NCBI RefSeq assembly: GCF_006351925.1 | Contig: NZ_CP040924.1 | Location: forward strand, 3,725,501-3,789,500 | From: Clostridium thermarum | GTDB lineage: Bacteria; Bacillota; Clostridia; Clostridiales; Clostridiaceae | Direction of reading: 5' to 3' | Length of the DNA: 64,000 nucleotides | In this document: positions 44,956 to 52,133 of the stretch, piece after piece | How positions within the stretch are numbered: the stretch's first letter is position 1 | How the letters are laid out: each line of letters starts with the position of its first letter | The notes under the pieces: generated by a model | Told to the model about the DNA's origin: nothing | Seen by the model: the letters and a program-made list of their open reading frames with translations, nothing else | The model's database searches: none | Position numbers and translations under genes: made by a program

Positions 44956-44979
44956 TACCAGGTTTTAATTAACTTGGTA
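44956..44979 (-). terminator. Weak terminator after tRNA-Thr
   Basis: TACCAGGTT (44956-44964) pairs with AACTTGGTA (44971-44979), with one mismatch on the minus strand. It lies about 18 bases beyond the tRNA 3' end and is followed by an A/T-rich tract. Confidence 0.35.
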
Positions 44980-44996
44980 CTATTGAACTTCAACAA

Positions 44997-45069
44997 AGCT
45001 TCCAGGGGGATTTGAACCCCCGACCTACTGATTACGAATCAGTTGCGCTACCGGCTGCGCTATGGAAGC
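44997..45069 (-). tRNA. tRNA-Thr (anticodon CGT)
   Basis: A 73-base cloverleaf: acceptor stem GCTTCCA/TGGAAGC, D arm GCGC/GCGC, anticodon stem ACTGA/TCAGT with loop TTCGTAA and a five-pair T arm GGGGG/CCCCC around TTCAAAT. Anticodon CGT reads ACG (threonine). The CCA end is not encoded. It is a solitary tRNA gene. Confidence 0.95.
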
Positions 45070-45098
45070 AAACTATATACAATTATTGTCACGAGTAT

Positions 45099-45127
45099 AT
45101 TATATTCTTTTCAGTTAAGGTTTTCAA
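45099..45127 (-). promoter_or_regulatory. Promoter of the tRNA-Thr gene
   Basis: TTGAAA (45122-45127) and TATAAT (45099-45104) on the minus strand are 17 bases apart. This is a near-consensus promoter 30 bases before the tRNA 5' end. Confidence 0.75.
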
Positions 45128-45132
45128 TATAG

Positions 45133-45170
45133 AAAGAAGCTACTATAACCTCTTTTATAGTAACTTCTTT
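45133..45170 (-). terminator. Terminator of the cyclase-family gene
   Basis: AAAGAAGCTACTATAA (45133-45148) pairs with TTATAGTAACTTCTTT (45155-45170) with one mismatch. It lies 12 bases after the stop codon of the cyclase-family gene. Confidence 0.75.
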
Positions 45171-45181
45171 TCTTAAATCAA

Positions 45182-45808
45182 TTATATTAATCCTTCAATC
45201 AAAACCGCTCTGGCCGGAGCTCCTTCTGCACCTTCAATCTTTAGCGGAAGTGCACAGAGCAAATATTTGCCGGGCTCTATATCCTTTAAGGCGAGTCCTT
45301 CTAAAACAGTAATTCCACTGCCCAGTAGTGCCTTATGGGTCTCATGTCCCGGTTGCCCTCTTTCTACGCCTAGAGCATCAATACCTGCTCCTTTAACTTT
45401 TTTATCTCTTAGGTATTCTGCTGCAGACTTTTCTATAAAGACAAATTTAAAGTTAAATTCCTCGACAAATGAGTTTCGGGTCTTAAATATAACAAAGTCT
45501 CCCTGACCAAACTCTAAATTTTCTAGGTCTTTCTTAGTTATTTCAGTTTCCAAGTGAGTAAGATCAAATACAATACAAGGCGTAATACAATTATATAGGT
45601 CAATATTCTCTATGGTATCTCCACCTTCCACCATGTGAAGAGGAGCATCGAAATGAGTTCCGGTATGGATATCCATATATATTCTACTCTCGTAATACCT
45701 TCCTGTTTCAAAAGTTGAAACTACCTCTCTTCTGGGTCTCTTATCTTCTAAATTATTATATACCGGCATATTCCGATGTATCAGCATTGAAATATCATGA
45801 ATTTTCAT
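45182..45808 (-). CDS. Cyclase-family metal-dependent hydrolase (kynurenine formamidase-like)
   Basis: About 208 residues. The metal motif HTGTHFDAPLHM (near residues 52-63) is the HxGTHxDxPxH signature of the cyclase / arylformamidase family, and the C-terminal PLKIEGAEGAPARAVLIEG strand supports it. Members hydrolyse N-formylkynurenine, isatin or other amides; nothing here points to tryptophan degradation, so the substrate is open. The ATG at 45808 has TGGAGG upstream. It lies 73 bases downstream of zwf on the same strand. Confidence 0.85.
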   Translation of the reverse strand: MKIHDISMLIHRNMPVYNNLEDKRPRREVVSTFETGRYYESRIYMDIHTGTHFDAPLHMVEGGDTIENIDLYNCITPCIVFDLTHLETEITKKDLENLEFGQGDFVIFKTRNSFVEEFNFKFVFIEKSAAEYLRDKKVKGAGIDALGVERGQPGHETHKALLGSGITVLEGLALKDIEPGKYLLCALPLKIEGAEGAPARAVLIEGLI

Positions 45809-45881
45809 ATTTAAACCTCCAGTTAAAAAATAAGCCTCTGGTAAAGAACTTATTAGTCTTCCTAATAAATTTCCTACTCCT

Positions 45882-47366
45882 TTATACAAGCCACCATTGC
45901 CTTCCATCACGCCTTAGAAGTTCATGGGCTGCTTCTGGTCCCCAGCTTCCGGCTGCATAATTAGGAAATTGAGTCTTTTCATTTCTCCATATGCGGGTTA
46001 CATCATCAACATACTTCCATGAAAACTCCACTTCATCCCATCTTGTAAATAGGGTAGAATCCCCCTTTATTAAATCAGAGATCAGACGCTCATAGGCTTC
46101 CGGTGAATCATTTTCCATAGAACAGTTTTGGCAAAAGTCCATCTGGATTGGAACAATTTGATTTCCAGTACCAGGCTTTTTCGCATTAAACTGGAACATT
46201 ATTCCTTCCTTTGGCTGAACTTTGATAACCAAAAGGCTGGGCTGTAAATCCATATCCTTTGCATACAATATTTTGGGCAGTGATTTAAACTGAACTACTA
46301 TTTCAGTGGTTTTATTTGCCATTCTCTTACCGCTTCTTATATAGAAAGGTACTCCGGCCCATCGGTAATTCTCAATATAAAGCTTCATAGCTACGAAGGT
46401 TTCTATATCTGATTCCGGTGAGACTCTATCTTCTTCCCTATAACCTTTTATATTGTGAATTCCTATCTCGCCCCTACCGTATTGTCCTCGAACCATATTC
46501 TCACGGACAAATTTCTCCGTTACAGGCTGCAGAGACCTTAGAACCTTGACCTTTTCATCTCTTATGCTCTCGGTTTCAAGATTTACCGGTGGCTCCATAG
46601 CTGTTAGTGTCAAAAGCTGAAACATATGATTTTGAACCATATCCTTCAAAGCCCCGGCATTTTCATAATAGCCTCCACGGTTTTCCACCCCGACAGTTTC
46701 TGTGGAAGATATCTGAATGTTATCTATATATCTGTTGTTCCAAAGATGTTCAAATACAGAATTAGCAAACCTCATTACCATGATATTTTGAATCATTTCT
46801 TTTCCAAGGTAATGATCTATCCTGTAGGTGTTTTCTTCTTTAAAGACTCTGGTAATCTGCTCATTTAAATAGGCAGCAGAAGCTAAATCCCTTCCAAAAG
46901 GTTTTTCAATGACAATTCTTCTAACACAATTTTCCTCTAAGTCCATTTTGTGTACATCTAATTTATCTACAATAACCTCAAAGTACTCAGGTGATACCGC
47001 CAAATAATATAATCTGTTTCCCGCAGTATTGTACTTATTATCTAAATCAGATAGTATTTCTTTTAAATGCACATAACCATCATCATCGTCAAAGTTGAAT
47101 CTTACATAATATATTACTTCTTTCATTTTGTTCCATAGCTCTTCATCCAGCTTGAATCTGGCAAACTTTTCAATCGATTCTTTTACTTGGTTTCTATACT
47201 CCTCATCAGTGAGGTCTCTCCTACCTACTGAGACCACAGCAAAATTATCCGGCAATAATCCCTGATAAAATAAGTTATATAATGAAGGCATTAATTTTCT
47301 GTGTGTTAAATCACCTGTACCGCCAAAAATAACCATGACGGCTGGTAACTGTAACTTATTCTGCAT
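45882..47366 (-). CDS. zwf: Glucose-6-phosphate dehydrogenase
   Basis: About 494 residues. FGGTGDLTHRKLMPSLYNL is the NADP-binding turn, RIDHYLGKEMIQNIM has the active-site His and Lys, and the gene is full length. It oxidises glucose 6-phosphate to 6-phosphogluconolactone with NADP. The ATG at 47366 has GGAGAG 6 bases upstream. The partner gnd directly upstream is a pseudogene, so 6-phosphogluconate must be handled by another enzyme elsewhere, or the pathway branch is failing. No lactonase gene is present. Confidence 0.95.
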   Translation of the reverse strand: MQNKLQLPAVMVIFGGTGDLTHRKLMPSLYNLFYQGLLPDNFAVVSVGRRDLTDEEYRNQVKESIEKFARFKLDEELWNKMKEVIYYVRFNFDDDDGYVHLKEILSDLDNKYNTAGNRLYYLAVSPEYFEVIVDKLDVHKMDLEENCVRRIVIEKPFGRDLASAAYLNEQITRVFKEENTYRIDHYLGKEMIQNIMVMRFANSVFEHLWNNRYIDNIQISSTETVGVENRGGYYENAGALKDMVQNHMFQLLTLTAMEPPVNLETESIRDEKVKVLRSLQPVTEKFVRENMVRGQYGRGEIGIHNIKGYREEDRVSPESDIETFVAMKLYIENYRWAGVPFYIRSGKRMANKTTEIVVQFKSLPKILYAKDMDLQPSLLVIKVQPKEGIMFQFNAKKPGTGNQIVPIQMDFCQNCSMENDSPEAYERLISDLIKGDSTLFTRWDEVEFSWKYVDDVTRIWRNEKTQFPNYAAGSWGPEAAHELLRRDGRQWWLV

Positions 47367-47401
47367 TACGGTCTCTCCTTTCCATAGCTGAAGCAATATA
47401 T

Positions 47402-47674
47402 TTATTCTGTTTTCTTTGCAACATCATGACCTCCAAATTCATTTCTTAGTGCTGCAACTACCTTTCCCGAAGATATCATTAACCATATTTCTCTTTTTCT
47501 CTGGAATTTTTGGATAAGTCCTCAAGGCTTTAGGCAACATTTAATCCCTCTGACTCTACTTCTTTCACCTTGTCTACTATTCTATCATAAACAACAGGCT
47601 CATGTCCGTGATTCTTCATATTTAACCCTAATTTGAAGCCCATTTTTACCCAATCCGATTAATCCGACCTTCAT
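47402..47674 (-). pseudogene. gnd: Remnant of 6-phosphogluconate dehydrogenase
   Basis: The minus strand from ATG 47674 encodes MKVGLIGLGK, then needs a one-base shift (AAAAA instead of AAAA) to continue MGFKLGLNMKNHGHEPVVYD. An in-frame TAA replaces the residue before SLEDLSK. After another shift, IWLMISSGKVVAALRNEFGG follows and ends at the stop. The last part joins an N-terminal strand directly to the known C-terminus of gnd (ALRNEFGGH), so about 200 central codons of the usual 300 are deleted. GGGGTGG still precedes the ATG. Confidence 0.9.
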
Positions 47675-47946
47675 TTTAGCCACCCCAATTATTTCCCTAA
47701 ATATATTTTACTCCTTATTTGTACTTATTATTAATTTTTGCATAAATCCCTAGCAGTTTTTATGATTTGCCCCAAACGAATGAGATTACATGTTAATTAA
47801 TAATAATTCTTTAGTTTATTTTGCACTTATTTTCCACTAAAGTCAATATTAATAGAGAATATTCTCAAAATTTTTGATTAGACTAAATTATAGGATACTA
47901 GCTTAAAATATCTCTTTATTATTAAGTAAATTTTATTAGTTTTAAC
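47675..47946. other. Intergenic region between the gnd remnant and hsp18
   Basis: No gene is seen. It presumably holds the promoter of the gnd-zwf unit. A 12-bp palindrome GAGAATATTCTC lies at 47855-47866. The rest is AT-rich without clear structure. Confidence 0.4.
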
Positions 47947-47963
47947 TTTGACTTTCTTTGACC
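47947..47963 (-). promoter_or_regulatory. CtsR operator 1 (minus orientation)
   Basis: The minus strand reads GGTCAAAGAAAGTCAAA, a full match to the CtsR consensus RGTCAAANANRGTCAAA. It covers the -35 element of the hsp18 promoter. Confidence 0.8.
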
Positions 47964-47976
47964 TTAGTAGTATTAT
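47948..47976 (+). promoter_or_regulatory. Promoter of hsp18
   Basis: TTGACT (47948-47953) and TATTAT (47971-47976) are 17 bases apart. The promoter is sandwiched between the two CtsR boxes. Confidence 0.75.
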
Positions 47977-47978
47977 AA

Positions 47979-47995
47979 AGTCAAAGATGGTCAAA
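47979..47995 (+). promoter_or_regulatory. CtsR operator 2 (plus orientation)
   Basis: AGTCAAAGATGGTCAAA matches the CtsR consensus at every fixed position. It lies around the transcription start, 15 bases from operator 1 and in the opposite orientation. Confidence 0.8.
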
Positions 47996-48030
47996 CATAA
48001 AATTTATATATTTTAAAGGAGGTATTAATT

Positions 48031-48474
48031 ATGTTCGAAATGGTTCCATTCAAAAGAAACGGATTATCAAAAAGAGGAGATGACTTTTTTAATAACTTCT
48101 TAGGCAATTTCTTTGACGATGACTTCTTTACCCCTGCAGCCTTCATGGGAAACTCCTTTAAGGTAGATCTAAGAGAAACCGAAGATGCCTATATAGTAGA
48201 AGCTGATCTTCCAGGAGTACCAAAAGAAGCTATTAATATAGACTATGAAAGAAATTATCTTACTATAAGTGCAAAACGAGAAGACAGAGTAGAAGAAAAA
48301 AAAGATAACTATGTTAGAAGGGAACGTCATTATGGTGAGTTTAGAAGAAGCTTCTATGTTGACAATATAGATGAATCTAAAATTTCTGCCAACTTTAAAG
48401 ATGGCGTACTAACAGTTAATCTCCCAAAGCTTGATAAGGAAGTTAGAAGAAGAAAGAGAATTGATATTCAATAG
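48031..48474 (+). CDS. hsp18: Hsp20/alpha-crystallin small heat-shock protein
   Basis: 147 residues. The N-terminal arm (1-40) is rich in Phe and Asn; the alpha-crystallin domain (about 42-135) has VDLRETEDAYIVEADLPGV and the family Gly-Val-Leu in FKDGVLTVNLPK; a short Arg-rich tail follows. It holds denatured proteins in a refoldable state. AAAGGAGG precedes the ATG. Two CtsR operators flank the promoter, so heat-shock control by CtsR is expected. It is a single-gene unit with its own terminator. Confidence 0.96.
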   Translation: MFEMVPFKRNGLSKRGDDFFNNFLGNFFDDDFFTPAAFMGNSFKVDLRETEDAYIVEADLPGVPKEAINIDYERNYLTISAKREDRVEEKKDNYVRRERHYGEFRRSFYVDNIDESKISANFKDGVLTVNLPKLDKEVRRRKRIDIQ

Positions 48475-48479
48475 GAGTA

Positions 48480-48516
48480 AAAGCATAGACAGGGTTTATA
48501 ATCCTGCCTATGCTTT
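48480..48516 (+). terminator. Terminator of hsp18
   Basis: AAAGCATAG and CAGG (48480-48493) pair with CCTG and CTATGCTTT (48503-48516), with one mismatch, followed by ATTTTATTG. Confidence 0.85.
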
Positions 48517-48742
48517 ATTTTATTGTTCTAACTTCATATGCATTAAAGTTTCTTTAAAATATAATACTTTAAAACTTTACGAATAAAATTTCCAATAAGC
48601 CATTGATTTTATCCAGTACCTAATAAATAATTATATTATCATTAATAAAACTTCCCTTAAGGAAATAATTGTCCTGAAGCTATAACAAATAAAAGTTTCA
48701 ATTGCCGTTAATAGTGGTTATATATAGAATGGAGTGTTGAAA

Positions 48743-49363
48743 ATGTCAAAGGAAACAGTGTACGAGGTAGAGACTAGAGTTTACTTTAAGAGTTTTGAGG
48801 AAGCCTTTGAAAAATTACCTTTTTTGAAAAATGATTTAACCAGAAAAATAGATTGGACTACACATACCTACGGCCGAGAGCTTTTTAAAACTGATATTCT
48901 GCTCAGATTTTCAGAAGTTATAAATAATGGTACTAAAAAATATTACCTAGGCTATAAAGATAAGGATTTAGGAAGCATTTGTAATATCAGAGCTGAGCTA
49001 GATGAAGAAATAACATCAGAAATGAAAGTCAGCACTATACTAAAGGCCCTTACCGGAAAAGATGTCTCTGTTAATATCCATACTATAAACAGCACTCTGT
49101 CTGATCTTGGCTACGAAAGGTTTATGTCCTTTTCCGGAGATAATCTAACCGGGTGGAATGAAGAACTTAAAATTTCCCTTAAACTGATGCACTGTGAAAT
49201 TTTAGAGTTTCCTGTACTATTGGAGCTTGAGATGTCTGCCTATTCCTATGATGAAGCTTTAAAAACTGAAGAGGTGCTAAAATCTATACTGGAGAAGCTT
49301 GATTTACTGGACAGAGTTGTGAGAAAGGAACCACCAACTTTATTATTTGAAGTAACTCAGTAA
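48743..49363 (+). CDS. CYTH-like domain protein
   Basis: About 206 residues. The pattern YEVETRVYF at the N-terminus, ILLRFSEV, KKYYLGYKDKD, RAELDEE and LLELEMSAY at regular spacing matches the alternating acidic/basic strands of the CYTH / class IV adenylate cyclase-thiamine triphosphatase barrel, though the ExExK motif is ExETR here. Such proteins bind triphosphates with metal ions. The precise substrate is not evident. The ATG at 48743 has GGAG 8 bases upstream. It ends at a bidirectional terminator shared with the zincin gene. Monocistronic. Confidence 0.6.
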   Translation: MSKETVYEVETRVYFKSFEEAFEKLPFLKNDLTRKIDWTTHTYGRELFKTDILLRFSEVINNGTKKYYLGYKDKDLGSICNIRAELDEEITSEMKVSTILKALTGKDVSVNIHTINSTLSDLGYERFMSFSGDNLTGWNEELKISLKLMHCEILEFPVLLELEMSAYSYDEALKTEEVLKSILEKLDLLDRVVRKEPPTLLFEVTQ

Positions 49364-49402
49364 AAAGGCATGATATCCCCCTTAAAGAAGTATCATGCCT
49401 TT
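49364..49402. terminator. Bidirectional terminator
   Basis: AAAGGCATGATA (49364-49375) pairs perfectly with TATCATGCCTTT (49391-49402). It directly follows the CYTH-like stop and overlaps the last bases of the convergent protease gene. Confidence 0.85.
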
Positions 49403-50591
49403 AATTAAATAAAACAGCAATAAAATCATAGGTATTTGGCGCATTATCCATTAATATTTTTCTGGAAGTTTCACTTTGAAAATAAAGGGCAAAGCACTCG
49501 GCAAAATATTCATAACTGTAAGCCCTATAATAATCATTAAGCTCCTGCGGCAAATTGGTTACTTCCGGCCTAAATAAGCTCTCAGCTTCACTGCTCCAAA
49601 TTGATAAAAAATCACTTTCAGAAGATATACCTAGTTGTTTACCTTCCCCACCGGATAACAGAAAGTCAATAGCGTGCCCTATCTCATGAATTGTTGTAGT
49701 TGAAAGATCATCAATATCACTTGAAGATAAGTAATTAATTGCAGTATGGTAGTCTATTAATATTTGCGGATATCTAAAAACTCCAACAACTTTTAGATTC
49801 TTTTCTTCTTTATCCCTTAAGCTTTGAAATTCCGGCATATTTGTTATACTCTCATCAATATATTTTATTTTAATGTTACCACTTAATAGGGTTTCTAATA
49901 TATAATCAGGTAACTCCTTTATCTTCCCTAAAGCCTCTTTGACCTCAAGTTTTTTCAAAAATCGGTTTTGCACAATAATCCTTTTAAGGAGTTCCTCTTT
50001 ATCTATCACTTCTAATATGCATACAATCTTAGGTTCACACTGCATGTCATTAATAAACTGCCCTTCTATCTCATAGGTACCTATGGTGCTTCTATCCACC
50101 GTGCTTGTATCCCACTGAACCTTCGTTCTTGCGGTTTTGCCGGTGCTGTATACAACTGATAGGTATTCCGGAAGCTTTAGTTTATCTTTGTAGATGTTAC
50201 CGTCTTCAGCGGCTATAATTACTTTTCGCGGTCTCTCTATTGCCTTAATATATTCAGAAATTCTCACCTTTAAGTTTACTGTCTTATTAAAGCCTTTAAC
50301 CCTTCCTGTTAGGTTTACATTTCCAGTCAGCTTTGTATCTATATTTTCCTTATCCCAAATTACTGATATCCTTTTATATTTACTGCTCTTTACCCTTGCC
50401 TCTACTGTTTTTGGAAGTTGAAAGTTACTGTGTTGTTTAACTTCTATGCTTATGCTATCAATACTCACTATCTTGTTTAGATAATATACAAAATAGTAAT
50501 AGACCCCTATCTCCAGTACTGCAATGATTGCTATTATAAATAGCATTTTAGTCTGCTGTCCTTTTCCCCGAAGTCTACTTAGTAATTTCAA
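49401..50591 (-). CDS. Membrane-anchored Ig-like/zincin protease (anthrax lethal factor-like fold)
   Basis: 396 residues. A transmembrane helix (about 15-40) leaves the rest outside. Two Ig-like repeats follow (about 45-112 and 118-195), each with a Trp-Asp strand (ISVIWDKENIDT; TKVQWDTSTVD). The C-terminal domain (about 197-396) has the zinc motif HEIGHAID (from 302) and a downstream SYEYFAECFALYF that fits the distal Glu/Tyr ligands of ATLF/Pro-Pro endopeptidase-like zincins. It is probably a surface protease with an unknown target. The start is a TTG with GGGGGG 6 bases upstream. It stands alone, convergent with the CYTH-like gene. Confidence 0.75.
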   Translation of the reverse strand: MKLLSRLRGKGQQTKMLFIIAIIAVLEIGVYYYFVYYLNKIVSIDSISIEVKQHSNFQLPKTVEARVKSSKYKRISVIWDKENIDTKLTGNVNLTGRVKGFNKTVNLKVRISEYIKAIERPRKVIIAAEDGNIYKDKLKLPEYLSVVYSTGKTARTKVQWDTSTVDRSTIGTYEIEGQFINDMQCEPKIVCILEVIDKEELLKRIIVQNRFLKKLEVKEALGKIKELPDYILETLLSGNIKIKYIDESITNMPEFQSLRDKEEKNLKVVGVFRYPQILIDYHTAINYLSSSDIDDLSTTTIHEIGHAIDFLLSGGEGKQLGISSESDFLSIWSSEAESLFRPEVTNLPQELNDYYRAYSYEYFAECFALYFQSETSRKILMDNAPNTYDFIAVLFN

Positions 50592-50737
50592 AGAATACCC
50601 CCCATAAATTGCTTATAAATACAGGCTTGTTCTATAATTCTATTCTACTTTAGCTCATTTATTCCAGAATAAAATTAATAAGGCCTAACTTCTACAGTAT
50701 AGAAGTCAAGCCTCTTCCTTATAAATTCATATATGTA

Positions 50738-51238
50738 TTACCACTTATTCCTATGTACTTTATTATCATCGTATCTATTGGCAGGCTCCTTTTTCTCTCC
50801 GGGACGGCCTATGGGTATGATACATAAAGGTATAATTTTTTCCGGTAAGTTTTCTATTTGCTGTATTGCCTTTACCCTCTCTTCTTGTGGATATATGCCT
50901 ACCCATACAGCTCCTAAGCCCAGTTCATGAGCAGCTATTAATATATTTTCTGTAGCTGCGGAACAATCCTGTACCCAGAATTCTTTTAGAGGTGCTCTCT
51001 CTAAATCTCCGCAAACAATAATAGCAAACCTTGCATCCTTAAGCATCTGAGCATATGGATGAACCTTCATTATTTCCTCCATTATACTCTTATCGTCGAT
51101 GACAATAAACTGCCAAGGTTGCTGGTTTGATGCGGAAGGTGCACTCATGGCAGCTATCAACAGTTTTTTTATTTCTCCTTCTGATACCGGTTCGTCAGTA
51201 TACCTTCTTATGCTTCTTCTTTCATAAACTCCACTCAT
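50738..51238 (-). CDS. Nitroreductase family FMN oxidoreductase
   Basis: About 166 residues. ERRSIRRYTDEPVSEGEI and AAMSAPSASNQQPWQFIVI form the FMN-binding N-terminus, and GLGAVWVGIYPQEER and PLCIIPIGRPGE the C-terminal half. These are NAD(P)H-dependent flavin enzymes that reduce nitro compounds, quinones or flavins. The ATG at 51238 has GGAGG upstream. It is a single gene; the physiological substrate is not evident. Confidence 0.9.
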   Translation of the reverse strand: MSGVYERRSIRRYTDEPVSEGEIKKLLIAAMSAPSASNQQPWQFIVIDDKSIMEEIMKVHPYAQMLKDARFAIIVCGDLERAPLKEFWVQDCSAATENILIAAHELGLGAVWVGIYPQEERVKAIQQIENLPEKIIPLCIIPIGRPGEKKEPANRYDDNKVHRNKW

Positions 51239-51662
51239 CTTGTTACCTCCTAAATTATGAATTAATGAACAAAATAATATTCCCACCATAAGCAGGAATT
51301 ATACTAGCCCTATCTACAATGTTTAATGCCAATATTAATAAGTAGGAAAAAAGTAAATTAAGCATTTTTACTAAAAACACCAAATTAAATCTACATATGT
51401 AAGTATAACATATTTTTAAGAAGCTTGTTATAAAATCCTCACAATCCCCTTCTACTGAGGTATTTTATCTATAAGTACTTTAACTTGTACATCTTCCAAT
51501 ATATTGATATAATTATAGCATACTCTTCTTTTATAGCCTATAGTATCATATTCATCAGTATAATAATATTGACGGGTAAGGCCATTTTTGAAAATATAGA
51601 ACTTTAAGTATGATTAATCCGTAAAGTATTGTAAATAAATTAATTGTGATAGGAGCTTGTTT
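51239..51662. other. Non-coding region between nitroreductase and DUF2500 genes
   Basis: No gene is seen in this AT-rich divergent intergenic region. It must hold promoters for both neighbours. A possible plus-strand -35 is TTGACG at 51569-51574, but the -10 is weak. Nothing else stands out. Confidence 0.35.
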
Positions 51663-52073
51663 ATGTTTTTTCCTGATGATGTCTTTTCCGTTTCCTTTGG
51701 GTTTATATTTAATATTGTGCCCCTACTTGTAATGTTAGGTTTTATATTTGTCTTCGGTATGATTATTGTCAATGCAATTAAAGGAGCTAAGCAATGGAAT
51801 TATAATAATTCTCAACCGGTTTTAACTGTTGAGGCAAGAATAGTTACAAAAAGGGCAGATGTTTCTACCTATCATCATAGCAACCATAATGACATTGGAC
51901 ACCACCATCATCACTCCAGCACCACATATTACGTTACCTTTGAAGTACAAAGCGGAGACAGAATGGAGTTTAGAGTTAGTGCTAATGAATATGGCATGTT
52001 GGTAGAAGGAGACTTCGGTAACCTTACTTTTCAAGGTACCAGGTACTTAGGCTTTAACAGAATTTTATCATAG
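51663..52073 (+). CDS. DUF2500 membrane protein with His-rich loop
   Basis: About 136 residues. One N-terminal hydrophobic helix (about 10-38) is followed by the small DUF2500 domain with VEARIVTKRADVSTYHHS, TTYYVTFEV and GTRYLGFNRI. A loop (about 75-90) has eight His residues, GHHHHHSS among them, which could bind metal. The function of DUF2500 is not known. The ATG at 51663 has AGGAG 7 bases upstream; a TTG two codons earlier is less likely. It ends in a bidirectional terminator. Confidence 0.75.
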   Translation: MFFPDDVFSVSFGFIFNIVPLLVMLGFIFVFGMIIVNAIKGAKQWNYNNSQPVLTVEARIVTKRADVSTYHHSNHNDIGHHHHHSSTTYYVTFEVQSGDRMEFRVSANEYGMLVEGDFGNLTFQGTRYLGFNRILS

Positions 52074-52079
52074 ACTATA

Positions 52080-52122
52080 AAAAGAGTTAATGACTAGTAA
52101 ATATCTAATCATCAACTCTTTT
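52080..52122. terminator. Bidirectional terminator
   Basis: AAAAGAGTTAATGA (52080-52093) pairs with TCATCAACTCTTTT (52109-52122) with one mismatch. It serves DUF2500 and the convergent TcaA-like gene. Confidence 0.8.
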
Positions 52123-52133
52123 CTAAATTAATA

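Noticed and set aside
47402..47674. Split gnd as a programmed frameshift gene
   Set aside because: Besides shifts there is an in-frame stop and loss of about two thirds of the gene, so recoding cannot restore function.
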